From the IMG/VR virus record IMGVR_UViG_3300036901_000031, positions 1 to 56,536 of that record: a DNA stretch of 56,536 bases; one strand, written 5' to 3'. Position 1 is the stretch's first letter, and every line of letters starts with the position of its first letter. The DNA comes from a virus. Position numbers and translations under genes: made by a program. The notes below the pieces were generated by a model, which did not search any database, was not told the DNA's origin, and saw only the letters and a program-made list of their open reading frames with translations. Of this stretch, positions 13,987-22,545 are shown in pieces.

Positions 13987-15178
13987 AATAAGTATGGAGA
14001 TCCTTTAATGGTCCTACATCAAATTGTAGACCAGGATGCTCCATTTGTACAGCCTCGGGTGAATGTGCCACAGTAATATGGGGTTTATACCCTCCTTCAA
14101 ATCTAGATACCGGAAGGCCACGAGCTTCAGCCTCATCCATTAGTGCCTCTGTATGCTTTATGAGATCGTCATTGTGAACTCGGAGCACTACAGGGTGGGG
14201 ACGCCCTTGTTCCATCGGGGTAAAGGCATCCACGCTTTGAGTAGCAACCGGATAGGTTAAGCCACTTCTTTGTTGAACCCATTGCTGATGCTCGGGATTA
14301 GAATATCCACTGGGACTATAGATGCCCGTTACATGATAACGGTCTGGTCGAGCAAATTGTGTTTGTTCTGGCCATTGTTGATTATGAGTCCACTCGTTGA
14401 TTTGTTGTTTAATATCGTCGGGTACCATGTAACTTGGGGCAAACCAATCTCCCTTTGATTGCTTAGCAGAAGCAATGTGAGTCCCTGTTAACTCGGCCAT
14501 CTTCTCTAGAAGTCCACGTTGGGCCAAGAACTTATAGAGCACATTAGATTCGGAAAAGTCCCCCTTACCAGCAGCTTGATCTCGTTGTCTCTTAGCATGA
14601 ATCTGATGGTAGAACTGGATTGCCTTATCCGGCTCATAACGAATCAATCGCTCAAGCTTATCAGCACTGAGGAGCGCCCAAGTATAGAATGCATTCTCTT
14701 CTTGCTCTACATTGTGGACTCGGGCGTGCTCAGGAGGCACAATCCACTTGTTAGCATCTAGATCGTAGCCCGATCTCAATCCCGGCTTGTACAAATCCTC
14801 AGGAGTAATCCCCTTGGGTACAACATAGTCCTGCATAGGAAATGGTGTACCGGGGAGTTTGGTGCCGTCTACCTTTCCCACCATTACCCCAATCATCTCA
14901 GCTCTAGACCATTCGGGAAGGACCTCATGATTGACGAATAACGAAACATCTACATCGGACTCATCCGAATACTGAAACGTAGTAAGTGAGCCTGTTAAAA
15001 CAAGGTGTAGCCATTTCTCAATGTCAGTGTAACCCGCATCTTTGAGAGCGGCGTAGATCGTTCTCTTGATCCAGTTCAGGTGTTGGGGCTTCAGCTTTGG
15101 CTCAGGGGACTCTGGATCATCGAAGACGCGAGGATCTAAACCAGCATGAGCCGGGTCGAGAATGTTAGCTATCTTCAT
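13970..15178 (-). CDS. Nucleotidyltransferase fused to 2H phosphoesterase
   Basis: 402 residues. N-terminal domain: LTGSLTTFQYSDESDVDVSL (61-80) has the GS...DxD motif (G63, S64, D75, D77) of the polymerase-beta-type nucleotidyltransferase fold. C-terminal domain: HVT (282-284) and HITVAH (367-372) are the two HxT/S motifs of 2H phosphoesterases, which open 2',3'-cyclic phosphates or act as RNA ligase-like enzymes. The linker contains a helical segment (about 160-240). It follows the CCA-enzyme operon and precedes cysH. A nucleotide-adding domain joined to a cyclic-phosphate-opening domain suggests RNA 3'-end healing, by inference. Confidence 0.7.
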   Translation of the reverse strand: MKIANILDPAHAGLDPRVFDDPESPEPKLKPQHLNWIKRTIYAALKDAGYTDIEKWLHLVLTGSLTTFQYSDESDVDVSLFVNHEVLPEWSRAEMIGVMVGKVDGTKLPGTPFPMQDYVVPKGITPEDLYKPGLRSGYDLDANKWIVPPEHARVHNVEQEENAFYTWALLSADKLERLIRYEPDKAIQFYHQIHAKRQRDQAAGKGDFSESNVLYKFLAQRGLLEKMAELTGTHIASAKQSKGDWFAPSYMVPDDIKQQINEWTHNQQWPEQTQFARPDRYHVTGIYSPSGYSNPEHQQWVQQRSGLTYPVATQSVDAFTPMEQGRPHPVVLRVHNDDLIKHTEALMDEAEARGLPVSRFEGGYKPHITVAHSPEAVQMEHPGLQFDVGPLKDLHTYYDEQG

Positions 15179-15311
15179 CTAAGTTTTTGTTGTAGTAGGT
15201 GATCTTCCTATTACTCTTTATGACGCCGACACACAAAACGTTATCAGGTAAAGCAACCGAATATACATACTTCCCTTCTGGAAGGGCAGATATCAAATTC
15301 TTATCGGACAT
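15165..15311 (-). CDS. 48-residue hypothetical protein
   Basis: Start ATG 15309-15311 with GGAGAG about 9 nt upstream, overlapping the previous gene by 11 nt and the next by 14 nt. Compact beta-rich sequence (KYVYSVALPDNVLCVGVIKS). No family recognised; an upstream in-frame start would overlap its neighbour by 83 nt. Confidence 0.5.
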   Translation of the reverse strand: MSDKNLISALPEGKYVYSVALPDNVLCVGVIKSNRKITYYNKNLDEDS

Positions 15312-15585
15312 ATGAATGCTCTCCGCGACACGTAGTAATTTTCTCCCACACATATAGTTTATGTGATACGGCTCCTCGACCACGACATTGAATACCGGCC
15401 TCTTCTACAGCATCTCGCCACGAAGGAAAGTGTTGTCGAACAAGCCATACAGAAGGATGATCTCCTGTTATAACACTCCAGTCTTTAATGAACGGTCCCT
15501 CTCCATATAGTTTATTCCATCTGCGCATAGCATTTAGAATTCCCTCTTTAGACCACTCCTTGCTGTACTGGTTGTGCATTTGCAT
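15301..15585 (-). CDS. Protein with homing-endonuclease-associated repeat
   Basis: 94 residues. KEGILNAMRRWNKLYGEGP, then VRQHFPSWRDAVEEAGI, fits the short W...A..rw...yG.P...FpsW..A...AG repeat found beside HNH endonucleases and in phage DNA-binding proteins. It overlaps the end of the CCA-enzyme gene by about 35 nt; the start could be 15585 or 15579. Likely DNA-binding; no nuclease motif is present. Confidence 0.55.
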   Translation of the reverse strand: MQMHNQYSKEWSKEGILNAMRRWNKLYGEGPFIKDWSVITGDHPSVWLVRQHFPSWRDAVEEAGIQCRGRGAVSHKLYVWEKITTCRGEHSYVR

Positions 15586-18500
15586 ATTCCTTGGCTCGTT
15601 GGAGCAACGTATCTCGTTGATTTAAGGTGGGATCATCAATCACATCATTTGTTAAGTTTCTTAACACTTGACCCACCTGTGGTCCAGGTGGCACACCTAA
15701 TCCAAGTATATCATTTCCATTAATGGATAGGGCAGATTGTTGAGTTGGATCTTGAGCGGATCGAGACTGTTCTACCAATCCTCGCATCCTCTCCACATCC
15801 GTTATCCCGCCATCGGGAGCTATGACACCAATGTCATTTCCCTTGCCGTCAACGTCAGCATTACGAAGAGCGAGAAGATCGTCAGCGTTATCCCCTACTC
15901 GATTGAGAAACTTGCGTGCCCCCTTGGGTGTATTAAATGCTGGCCACATATGCTGCTCGACAAGCGATTGAATTCTGTGAATGCGAGAGTTAGGGTAACG
16001 AAGCTGTCGCAAACGATCCCCAACCATTTGGGCACCCAATGTTTCGTGATCGGCTCCCTGATGATTTGGTCCCTCATAGTAATGGTTGTATCCCGTAACC
16101 GGATCTACCCATGCACTATTGGGCTTACCCACATCATGAAGTAGGGCGGCCAATCTAAGATCGGGATCGGTTGAATTGCGGCTTATATGATCGAGCACAT
16201 TGAGTGAATGATCTCCAAGCGAGAAATTGTGATGAGGATTATTCTGATCAAAATCAAAGTTGTGTGCTAGCTCAGGAAGTAGCTGATGAAGCACTCCTGT
16301 CTCTTGGGCTAGACGAATGGCTCCAGCCGGATTAGGAGACTGAAAAAGCTTATCTAGCTCTCGCCCTGTGATGTCAGGAGACTCGCCACCAAGCTTAGAT
16401 GCGTTCTCTGTCATCTCTCGACGGGTACGCTCATCCGGAACAAGTCCGTGTCGAGAGGATGCTACCAAAGCACGCACTAAACGAGTAGGGTCCTCTTCAA
16501 ACGAAGAGGGATGGGTCGTTCGCAGAGTCTTACGCTCAATGTCCTTAGCTCCACCAAACGGATCAATTAACTGACCGTTATCTAGGTTAACGGCCATTGA
16601 ATTGACCGTGAAGTCTCGACGCTCAAGATCCTTCTTAATTGGCAGCGTATGATCGACTGTAATCTGTCCCTCTCCACGGCGACCACTCTCGTACTTGTCT
16701 TGTCGTGGCAGAGCGATCTCCACTTCCGATCCACCCGTGTTGTATCGGTAGACACCAAACTTCTTACCCGTGAGGTTAACAGAACCCTTGACCTTACTTA
16801 GAGCGTGTTCAACCTCTTCTGGAGGAAGTCCCGCAACCATAAGGTCGATATCCTTAGGCTCTCGCTGAAGTAGAGCATCTCGAACAGCCCCACCTACAAC
16901 ATAGACTTGACCACCGGCCTTCTTAAGGGTTTGGTAGGCACTCCAAGCAGCAGGATCGGTGGTTGCCAAAGTACGGATATATTGACCAACGCTCTGTGAA
17001 GCGGCAACCTTGGTTGTATTTCCTGCGGCATCTCTAAGTTCTACGCTTGTAACCTCCATTTGTGGATGTGAATGATACCATAGATCGAGCATGTGTCGCA
17101 CCGAGTAAGGTTGATCCGTCATATTCTGAATCGAAACCTTTCCTCCCGGAGCATAATATCCCTCTACGATTCCACCAGGAGTAAACCGGCCACTAATCGG
17201 ATGAGTAATATCTGATGTCTTTGTTCCGGGGTGGCCAATTGTGATGTGATCTTGTTGAACATCAAAGATGAAGGGAATCTCGGCCTCGATCATGTCCTTA
17301 GGATCTGAGCCAGCCGAGTAAACCCACTTCTGGCCTTTGACATTAACAAAGCCCAATCGCCGCATCACTCGTTCCCCTCCTTCCGAACCAGCATGAGAGT
17401 AGACGTTTGGGTGATACTCGATTACCTTCTGGGTCATCGTCAATCCAAGTCCTCGTCCAGGGACGGCATGGATCATGATGATCTCGGTCTTGTCACCATC
17501 TGGTCGGACACAAGTGTAGCCTAATAGCTCACCATTATCATAGCCTCCGTAAAAGATTAGGCCGTCATCTCTATCGTATCCCCATAGTTTTGCGTACAAT
17601 TCAAATCCAGGGACGACAGAAGCCTCACGGAAGCTAGCAAGCGGAATTGCTACAGGCTCGGAATTGTGTCGATGTGCTGGAAGCGGATCATCTATTTCTC
17701 CCGGTCGAGGGAAGTGTCCATCCTCGATTGGATCAACATCAGGATGATGGTTCTGAACGTGCAACATATACTCGCCAAACGAGTCTAGAGGAATGTTGCA
17801 AGCGGGACAGCTAAAGTTTGTATCAGGAGGAAGATCTGTTTTCTTCTCGGGTTCCCAATTAGGATCAATACGATTGAAAGTCTCAAGACCCTCTTCGTTC
17901 TTGATCTTATCGTTAAAGTCTGTCTCCGTTCCAGGATACTCGGCTAATTTGTATCCAAAGTCCTTGGCCCAATCCCTAAGTCCCTCGGAGTAATTATCGT
18001 CGGCCAATGATCCCGAGCGTATTTTTGCCACTCCTCCTGCCACGTCAATAATTCCTGCAAACCTCTGTAGGGGTCTTTCGGAAAGAACCAAACCCTTGTT
18101 CCACGAGTAATACATTCGCCGCTTAGGGCCGAAAAGATCTTGTCCTTCGATTCCATCAAATTGCCAGCCGACTTTTTCTCCGTAGTCTGTGAAGATACTT
18201 GCGAGTCCTCTAAGCCCCGTATTAGTTGCAACGGTCCATCTGGCTCGTCCTCCTCGTACAACAAGTAATCCCGTGGCAAGCGGCCCATTATAATCGGCCG
18301 AAACTCGCGCCAAGTTGTGTAACTCCTCGATTGAGTGGATAGGGGAGACGTGTAGTTTACCGTTTGCCCAGAAGTATTTGTACTGTTTGATTTCGTCGTC
18401 ATTTTCAGGTACCCATGGTTCATCGTGAAAGAATTTTTGATTCATGTCCTCTACCGATTGAGGGGTCGAACCAGGATACGGATCGGCTCCCATCAGATCG

Positions 18501-18904
18501 GCAGTCTTATGACCGGCAAGAATATTGTCTGCTCGCTTTGAAAACAGTTTAGCACGCGGAGTCTCCGGTGTGTCGGTTTTCACTCGCAGATCTTTGAAGA
18601 GACTATGAGAGGTTCGCTTATAGAGAACTGGCCCCGGCTCAGATCCATGCGGATGGGCATCGCCAGTAAGATCTACGGCGTATGTCTTGTCAGGAGACAC
18701 CCAGAAATAGTGACCGTTCTTCACGCCAACATAGCCACCCCAATGCTTTGTCAACCACTTGCTCGTGACAAAGCATTGGCCATGAGCCAGATTAGGATGA
18801 CCGGCAAACTTCTCGTGCCTAGTATCATCGCCCCAGGCAGCCTCAGCAGCCTTACGAAAGGTTGTTAGTTTATCTTGGCTGAGAGAGGTTGGATCAAAAG
18901 ACAT
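15548..18904 (-). CDS. 1118-residue multidomain CCA-adding enzyme (YunG-like, zinc finger, GNAT, CCA/PAP, HD)
   Basis: Domains in order: about 10-80 YunG-like (HGQCFVTSKWL with C44, NGHYFWVSPDK, AVDLT); about 366-387 C2H2 finger (CPAC ... HVQNHH); about 430-530 GNAT acetyltransferase-like (LLGYTCVRPDG, HAVPGRGLGLTMTQ, RRLGFV); about 660-860 class II tRNA nucleotidyltransferase/poly(A) polymerase (VVGGAVRD 669-676, D685xD687, RRDFTVNSMA 762-771, IDPFGG); about 890-1000 HD phosphohydrolase (DHSLNVLDH, LLHDVGKP with H923-D924). A bacterial CCA enzyme is usually about 400 residues. The encoded tRNAs lack CCA, so CCA addition is the likely role. Start at ATG 18902-18904: TATAAT ends 7 nt upstream, no Shine-Dalgarno. 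Confidence 0.8.
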   Translation of the reverse strand: MSFDPTSLSQDKLTTFRKAAEAAWGDDTRHEKFAGHPNLAHGQCFVTSKWLTKHWGGYVGVKNGHYFWVSPDKTYAVDLTGDAHPHGSEPGPVLYKRTSHSLFKDLRVKTDTPETPRAKLFSKRADNILAGHKTADLMGADPYPGSTPQSVEDMNQKFFHDEPWVPENDDEIKQYKYFWANGKLHVSPIHSIEELHNLARVSADYNGPLATGLLVVRGGRARWTVATNTGLRGLASIFTDYGEKVGWQFDGIEGQDLFGPKRRMYYSWNKGLVLSERPLQRFAGIIDVAGGVAKIRSGSLADDNYSEGLRDWAKDFGYKLAEYPGTETDFNDKIKNEEGLETFNRIDPNWEPEKKTDLPPDTNFSCPACNIPLDSFGEYMLHVQNHHPDVDPIEDGHFPRPGEIDDPLPAHRHNSEPVAIPLASFREASVVPGFELYAKLWGYDRDDGLIFYGGYDNGELLGYTCVRPDGDKTEIIMIHAVPGRGLGLTMTQKVIEYHPNVYSHAGSEGGERVMRRLGFVNVKGQKWVYSAGSDPKDMIEAEIPFIFDVQQDHITIGHPGTKTSDITHPISGRFTPGGIVEGYYAPGGKVSIQNMTDQPYSVRHMLDLWYHSHPQMEVTSVELRDAAGNTTKVAASQSVGQYIRTLATTDPAAWSAYQTLKKAGGQVYVVGGAVRDALLQREPKDIDLMVAGLPPEEVEHALSKVKGSVNLTGKKFGVYRYNTGGSEVEIALPRQDKYESGRRGEGQITVDHTLPIKKDLERRDFTVNSMAVNLDNGQLIDPFGGAKDIERKTLRTTHPSSFEEDPTRLVRALVASSRHGLVPDERTRREMTENASKLGGESPDITGRELDKLFQSPNPAGAIRLAQETGVLHQLLPELAHNFDFDQNNPHHNFSLGDHSLNVLDHISRNSTDPDLRLAALLHDVGKPNSAWVDPVTGYNHYYEGPNHQGADHETLGAQMVGDRLRQLRYPNSRIHRIQSLVEQHMWPAFNTPKGARKFLNRVGDNADDLLALRNADVDGKGNDIGVIAPDGGITDVERMRGLVEQSRSAQDPTQQSALSINGNDILGLGVPPGPQVGQVLRNLTNDVIDDPTLNQRDTLLQRAKEYANAQPVQQGVV

Positions 18905-18911
18905 ACCATAT

Positions 18912-18917
18912 ATTATA
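18912..18917 (-). promoter_or_regulatory. Leaderless-type promoter -10
   Basis: TATAAT ends 7 nt before the ATG of the 1118-residue protein. The long frame upstream of that ATG is therefore not needed. Confidence 0.55.
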
Positions 18918-18920
18918 CGT

Positions 18921-19700
18921 CTAGAATGGCGCGTCTGGATGTATTTGACCGAATGACGACTCGGGAACTCCCTCACTAACTCCTACCGGGGAAGGATTAT
19001 GTGGGTCCATATACGGGTTTTTGAAGGGAACCTCAGCTATTAGGTGCTGTGCCATATTCGACCGAAACGTCTGCACCTTAGGCATCTCACGAACATAAAT
19101 GTCGGCTAAGTTGTTGCGAAAATTAAGTAGAACGAGAATGCCTAGAACTCCCTTTGTGCCGAGAGTAGCTGCGTGCTCATCTTTTCGTGCCTTCTCATAT
19201 ACGTCACCGGGAATCCAACGATGATTTTTAGCATCCATCGAGAGGGTCTTTACCTCAATGCCCCAGTCCTTTGTTGCCCCATCTAGAGGGGACTGACCGG
19301 TTGACCCGCCAGAATGCCACCAGACGATTGGACCGTACCCAGGAAGCTCACCCATATGTTCGACTAGATCCTCTCCGATCTGCCCAATCTCGCCCACCGT
19401 CAACCCAGAAATGGAGGTCCCTCCACGGTACTCGTCGTAGTTGTGTTGAGCCACTTCCTCAGGGACAGCTAGAGAAGGAAGCTCGTGAACTAGGTTATAG
19501 GACTTGTGACAAACGGGACACGTATAGTAGCCACTAGAATCCTCGGCTATCTTGACCTGAGCCTCGGGACTGATCCAAAAGGTACACGGACCCGTACCAC
19601 GATTGTTCTGAGTGTAGCAATGGACGTAGCCCTCTCGCTCAATCAGTTGCTCCGTTGTGGGGTCAGTTGCGTTAATCCCGTCTTGTAACGTCAGAATCAT
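18921..19700 (-). CDS. Putative PD-(D/E)XK-type nuclease-like protein with zinc knuckle
   Basis: 259 residues from ATG 19698-19700 (an overlap of 29 nt with the upstream gene favours this over the longer frame). CPVC at about 60-63 with an HCY...GPC pair before it may bind zinc. IGEDLVEHMG, then DWGIEVKTLS, resembles E...D-x(n)-ExK restriction-endonuclease-fold cores. The match is weak; a virion-associated role is equally possible. Confidence 0.5.
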   Translation of the reverse strand: MILTLQDGINATDPTTEQLIEREGYVHCYTQNNRGTGPCTFWISPEAQVKIAEDSSGYYTCPVCHKSYNLVHELPSLAVPEEVAQHNYDEYRGGTSISGLTVGEIGQIGEDLVEHMGELPGYGPIVWWHSGGSTGQSPLDGATKDWGIEVKTLSMDAKNHRWIPGDVYEKARKDEHAATLGTKGVLGILVLLNFRNNLADIYVREMPKVQTFRSNMAQHLIAEVPFKNPYMDPHNPSPVGVSEGVPESSFGQIHPDAPF

Positions 19701-19884
19701 TTTTGCTCTCTTGATATTGGGGCATCTGGTCACCGTCACAGAACGGGCAAAAGACAATCGTAAGCTTGTGATTTAGCGTCCGCATAGGAAGCGCGACTAG
19801 AGTAATTGGCGGCTTATCTCGCTTTATCCACCTACCCTTGCAACTTGGACACGGTTCTCCTGCTTTAGGAAAATTACTCGTCAT
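19672..19884 (-). CDS. Small zinc-ribbon protein
   Basis: 70 residues with CPSC at 12-15 and CPFC at about 46-49, a typical two-knuckle zinc ribbon. It overlaps both neighbours. No further assignment. Confidence 0.6.
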   Translation of the reverse strand: MTSNFPKAGEPCPSCKGRWIKRDKPPITLVALPMRTLNHKLTIVFCPFCDGDQMPQYQESKNDSDVTRRD

Positions 19885-20461
19885 TGAGCGTCTTTCGCGT
19901 TAACGTTTCCATGTTTTGAGCCGCTAAATAGGCCACCTGTAAATTGAGAATAGCCCTCAACTTTTCTTCCTTCTCCAGAGTGATAACGTTGGGGACAATT
20001 ATATCTCCCCGGTGCTCTAGGGAGAGAATGATGAGAGCGTCTGTATCCTCAAGCTCCTTGGCAATCTCTCGAACCTTCTCTAGGTATTCGGAGTTGATCA
20101 CATCCTCTTTAGGAGCCTCTATTTGGGGTTGTTCACCGCCCTTTATGGCAGCAACAATGTTCTGAGTAAAACCGGCGACTAGCTCTTGAATTTTGTCTTC
20201 GTTATTTTTTTCTGTCATCGCTTTCTCCACTATATCAAAGTGTGATTCAAAGGTCCAGACATTATCTAAACCGTTGTATGCCCAATGGTCTTTGTCCCAT
20301 TCGATAAAGACCTGGGGATAGCCAAATTTGGGATCTCTTTGTCGGCCCCTGATCCATCCCTGATTCCCTGCACAAGCCAAACCACCATAAAGGGTTCCGT
20401 CAATTGAATCTTTCAACTTGACCTTTGAATCGATTGGAATTTCGAAGTTCATCTCATCCAT
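19874..20461 (-). CDS. Hypothetical two-part protein
   Basis: 195 residues. The first ~80 look like a small beta domain (GYPQVFIEWDKDHWAYNG); the rest is helical and acidic (EDVINSEYLEKVREIAKELE). AAAGGAG precedes the ATG at good spacing. No known family. Confidence 0.55.
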   Translation of the reverse strand: MDEMNFEIPIDSKVKLKDSIDGTLYGGLACAGNQGWIRGRQRDPKFGYPQVFIEWDKDHWAYNGLDNVWTFESHFDIVEKAMTEKNNEDKIQELVAGFTQNIVAAIKGGEQPQIEAPKEDVINSEYLEKVREIAKELEDTDALIILSLEHRGDIIVPNVITLEKEEKLRAILNLQVAYLAAQNMETLTRKTLNDE

Positions 20462-20538
20462 AATCAGGCTCCTTTATTGGTTTATAGGGCTAATCTCCCT
20501 CACACTTTTTGAAAGAGATACCGCGTATAAAAGAGGTC

Positions 20539-20724
20539 CTAGAAGTCGAACTCTGGAATATCATCGTCCCCCAAAGCAACGTCCCTCAAGTCGGCCCAAT
20601 CTTCTCCGCATTGGCGTCGTAACTTCCTCTCCTCTACGGCTTGATGATCACTTAGAATCCTTGCAAACCTGCGGTCCATATCCGCAATGAAAGAAGGATC
20701 GAAGTCATCCTCAAATATGCTCAT
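20539..20724 (-). CDS. Small acidic protein
   Basis: 61 residues, charged helix (MDRRFARILSDHQAVEERKL) and acidic tail (DVALGDDDIPEFDF). The ATG overlaps the stop of the kinase gene (ATGA). Unknown function. Confidence 0.5.
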   Translation of the reverse strand: MSIFEDDFDPSFIADMDRRFARILSDHQAVEERKLRRQCGEDWADLRDVALGDDDIPEFDF

Positions 20725-21188
20725 TGTGTCTCTCCTATGTAAGTAACGCTATGATAACCCTCCAACGGGATATCCGCCAGAGCCTTCTCGTACTTTGCGA
20801 TCATCCTAACCATTACGCTGCCAGGAACCGGCTGTATTCTCGCCGCGTTCCTAGTAACAGCCTGAGCAAGATTTGTAAAGACCACAAGATGCTTCTCGGC
20901 ATCATTCTTCTCGGCCACATTTCGAAGCTGCTTCCTAGCATCAGAATCGAGAGCCGTTGAGTCAGCTACAGCGATTCCGTCTTCCCTGTTGCGAAGAAAC
21001 ATCCCCAACAAAGTATGGAAGATATCAAACACCTCGTCATTGAGGGTCTGATCATGCTGGTTGCCCGAGAGCGACTTACGAATGGCGTCGGTAGATACTT
21101 GAGCCTCCGGATACCAGAGGTTTGCCCAAGTGCTCTTGCCACACCCCGGCAGGCCAACCAGTATGATTAGCTTACGATCTGCGTGCAT
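20721..21188 (-). CDS. Polynucleotide-kinase-like P-loop kinase
   Basis: 155 residues. GLPGCGKST (12-20) is the Walker A motif; STDAIRKSLSGN supplies the Asp/Arg usual in the acceptor helix; VADSTALDSDAR and NAARIQPVPGSVMVRMIAKYE match the lid and C-terminal pattern of AAA_33/Pnkp-type 5'-kinases. Pnkp kinases phosphorylate 5'-OH RNA or DNA ends in repair. Its 5'-neighbours include HAD phosphatase and dNMP kinase genes. Leaderless: TAGACT ends 6 nt before the ATG. Nucleoside kinase is the main alternative. Confidence 0.65.
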   Translation of the reverse strand: MHADRKLIILVGLPGCGKSTWANLWYPEAQVSTDAIRKSLSGNQHDQTLNDEVFDIFHTLLGMFLRNREDGIAVADSTALDSDARKQLRNVAEKNDAEKHLVVFTNLAQAVTRNAARIQPVPGSVMVRMIAKYEKALADIPLEGYHSVTYIGETQ

Positions 21189-21194
21189 AGCTAT

Positions 21195-21200
21195 AGTCTA
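21195..21200 (-). promoter_or_regulatory. Leaderless-type promoter -10
   Basis: TGCTAGACT, extended -10, 6 nt from the kinase ATG. Confidence 0.5.
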
Positions 21201-21205
21201 GCAGA

Positions 21206-21508
21206 TTACTTCCGGATGTATTCGCCAATTGAGTCTCGAAGGCGATATAGGATCTCAATATCCGGCGATTCTGAAGCGGATGCGCCCATTCGCTTTGCGC
21301 GAGCACTACGAGAATCGTTCCTCATCTCCTGAATCTCAGGGATCAAGCCGTTGATCTCAGCATACCAATTCTCAAGGTCGGCAGCAGCTACGGGAGTGCC
21401 GTGCGTTTTGGGATCAATCGCGGCCCTACGTAGGTCGTTTCCAATTTGTGTCAACCTATCTCGAAGCCGATCGTTATCGAAAGAACTGTTAGGGGGAAAG
21501 GTGCTCAT
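21206..21508 (-). CDS. Helical hypothetical protein
   Basis: 100 residues from ATG 21508, coupled (ATGA) to the 25-residue ORF upstream. Mostly charged helix (DNDRLRDRLTQIGNDLRRAA; ENWYAEINGL). No family recognised. Confidence 0.5.
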   Translation of the reverse strand: MSTFPPNSSFDNDRLRDRLTQIGNDLRRAAIDPKTHGTPVAAADLENWYAEINGLIPEIQEMRNDSRSARAKRMGASASESPDIEILYRLRDSIGEYIRK

Positions 21509-21582
21509 CCTTCCCCCCCATACCAATCAACCCCTTGGGGATCTCCCCGGCTATCGATGATCGTAATTGTCTCGTCAGCCAT
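21505..21582 (-). CDS. 25-residue micro-ORF coupled at both ends
   Basis: MADETITIIDSRGDPQGVDW and five more residues. The ATG overlaps the upstream stop by 8 nt and the TGA overlaps the next ATG, so it bridges two genes with no gap. The coupling is the only evidence that it is translated. Confidence 0.4.
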   Translation of the reverse strand: MADETITIIDSRGDPQGVDWYGGEG

Positions 21583-21796
21583 CCTTGTTTTCCTCTTCTA
21601 CTAGATATCCAGAAATGTGACCCAATCCTCGATTAATATTCACGAGAAGCCGTGTATCCCGCGATTCATCTTTACATTCTCTAGCCGCCTGATGTACCTG
21701 ATCGGCAGTTATATAAATTCGACACCAATCTAGGGCGTTATACACCTCTTCAAGGTGCTGTCTTAAAACTACTATTCTGTCAAGTGGATCGGCCAT
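21575..21796 (-). CDS. Hypothetical helical protein
   Basis: 73 residues from ATG 21794-21796, in TAATG overlap with the HAD gene stop. Sequence MADPLDRIVVLRQHLEEVYN, amphipathic helices, acidic end. The longer open frame reads through the HAD gene end and is not supported. Confidence 0.5.
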   Translation of the reverse strand: MADPLDRIVVLRQHLEEVYNALDWCRIYITADQVHQAARECKDESRDTRLLVNINRGLGHISGYLVEEENKDG

Positions 21797-22545
21797 TAGA
21801 GACTCCCCTCGATATAAGGTGGCTCCAAAAGTAAACCCTTCTTGACCAACCAATCTGCAAGTCCTCTCCAAGTTGGAGCAAGAAAGATGTTCTTGACATC
21901 CGTGAGTGCCCGATTATATTCATACATCAAGGCTAGTCCCCATCGTCGTTCGCCATGCCAATCGGGATCATACACAAACTCAATCAGTGTACGGGGCCGA
22001 TCATCAATGATGTACTGACACTCTCTAAGGAACGGCACCTTAGAATCCATCTGACAGTGGACCTGTACGCCGTCATGAATAGGAAATCCGCTCTTTTCCA
22101 ACCATTCACGAGTAGCTACGGCGGCTTCAGGATCACGGTTGGACACATAGACCAAAGGATATCCCTCACTATGAAGAGCTTGAAGTGTTTCAACCGATCC
22201 GGCGAATGGCGTTTGTTGAAGGATGACTTCTGGCTGATGGCATATAGCAATGACATCCATCCAGACATCGATACCGCAAACATCAGCCGGGGACCGCCAC
22301 TCTACCCAAGAATGATATGCGCCCTTTTTTAATTCCTTATTGCCCGTTTCTTGGGCCAATTGTAAATAGGCATTACGAGCAGCAGATTCGAAATCGTAGA
22401 GAATCGAGTCCACATCGATAGCGAATTGTGGACGGTCCTTTACAACCGAAAGATGTCGCGCCTTAGGCAAGGAGTTGTTGGAGGGATCGCTTAAGGGTCC
22501 CGCGAAGATCCCTAATTGTTCCGTCGTTGCTAATGACATAATCAA
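21796..22545 (-). CDS. HAD-superfamily phosphatase, 5'-nucleotidase type
   Basis: 249 residues. FAIDVDSILYDFE (41-53, D45 and D47: DxD motif I), YVSNRD (motif II) and YIIDDRP (motif III/IV acids) define a HAD hydrolase of the NT5C class. It follows the dNMP kinase gene and precedes a P-loop kinase, so it may act on nucleotides. A T4-Pnkp-like 3'-phosphatase for RNA ends is possible. The nominal N-terminus overlaps the upstream gene by 83 nt and ~40 residues precede motif I, so a later TTG start (around 22470) is possible. Confidence 0.7.
   Translation of the reverse strand: MIMSLATTEQLGIFAGPLSDPSNNSLPKARHLSVVKDRPQFAIDVDSILYDFESAARNAYLQLAQETGNKELKKGAYHSWVEWRSPADVCGIDVWMDVIAICHQPEVILQQTPFAGSVETLQALHSEGYPLVYVSNRDPEAAVATREWLEKSGFPIHDGVQVHCQMDSKVPFLRECQYIIDDRPRTLIEFVYDPDWHGERRWGLALMYEYNRALTDVKNIFLAPTWRGLADWLVKKGLLLEPPYIEGSL

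Noticed and set aside
15312-15383. Longer 72-residue start for the gene at 15165
   Set aside because: It would overlap the upstream gene by 83 nt, whereas ATG 15311 has a ribosome site and 11-nt overlap.
18905-18976. Upstream extension of the 1118-residue protein
   Set aside because: The TATAAT box at 18912-18917 lies inside that extension, so translation should start at 18904.
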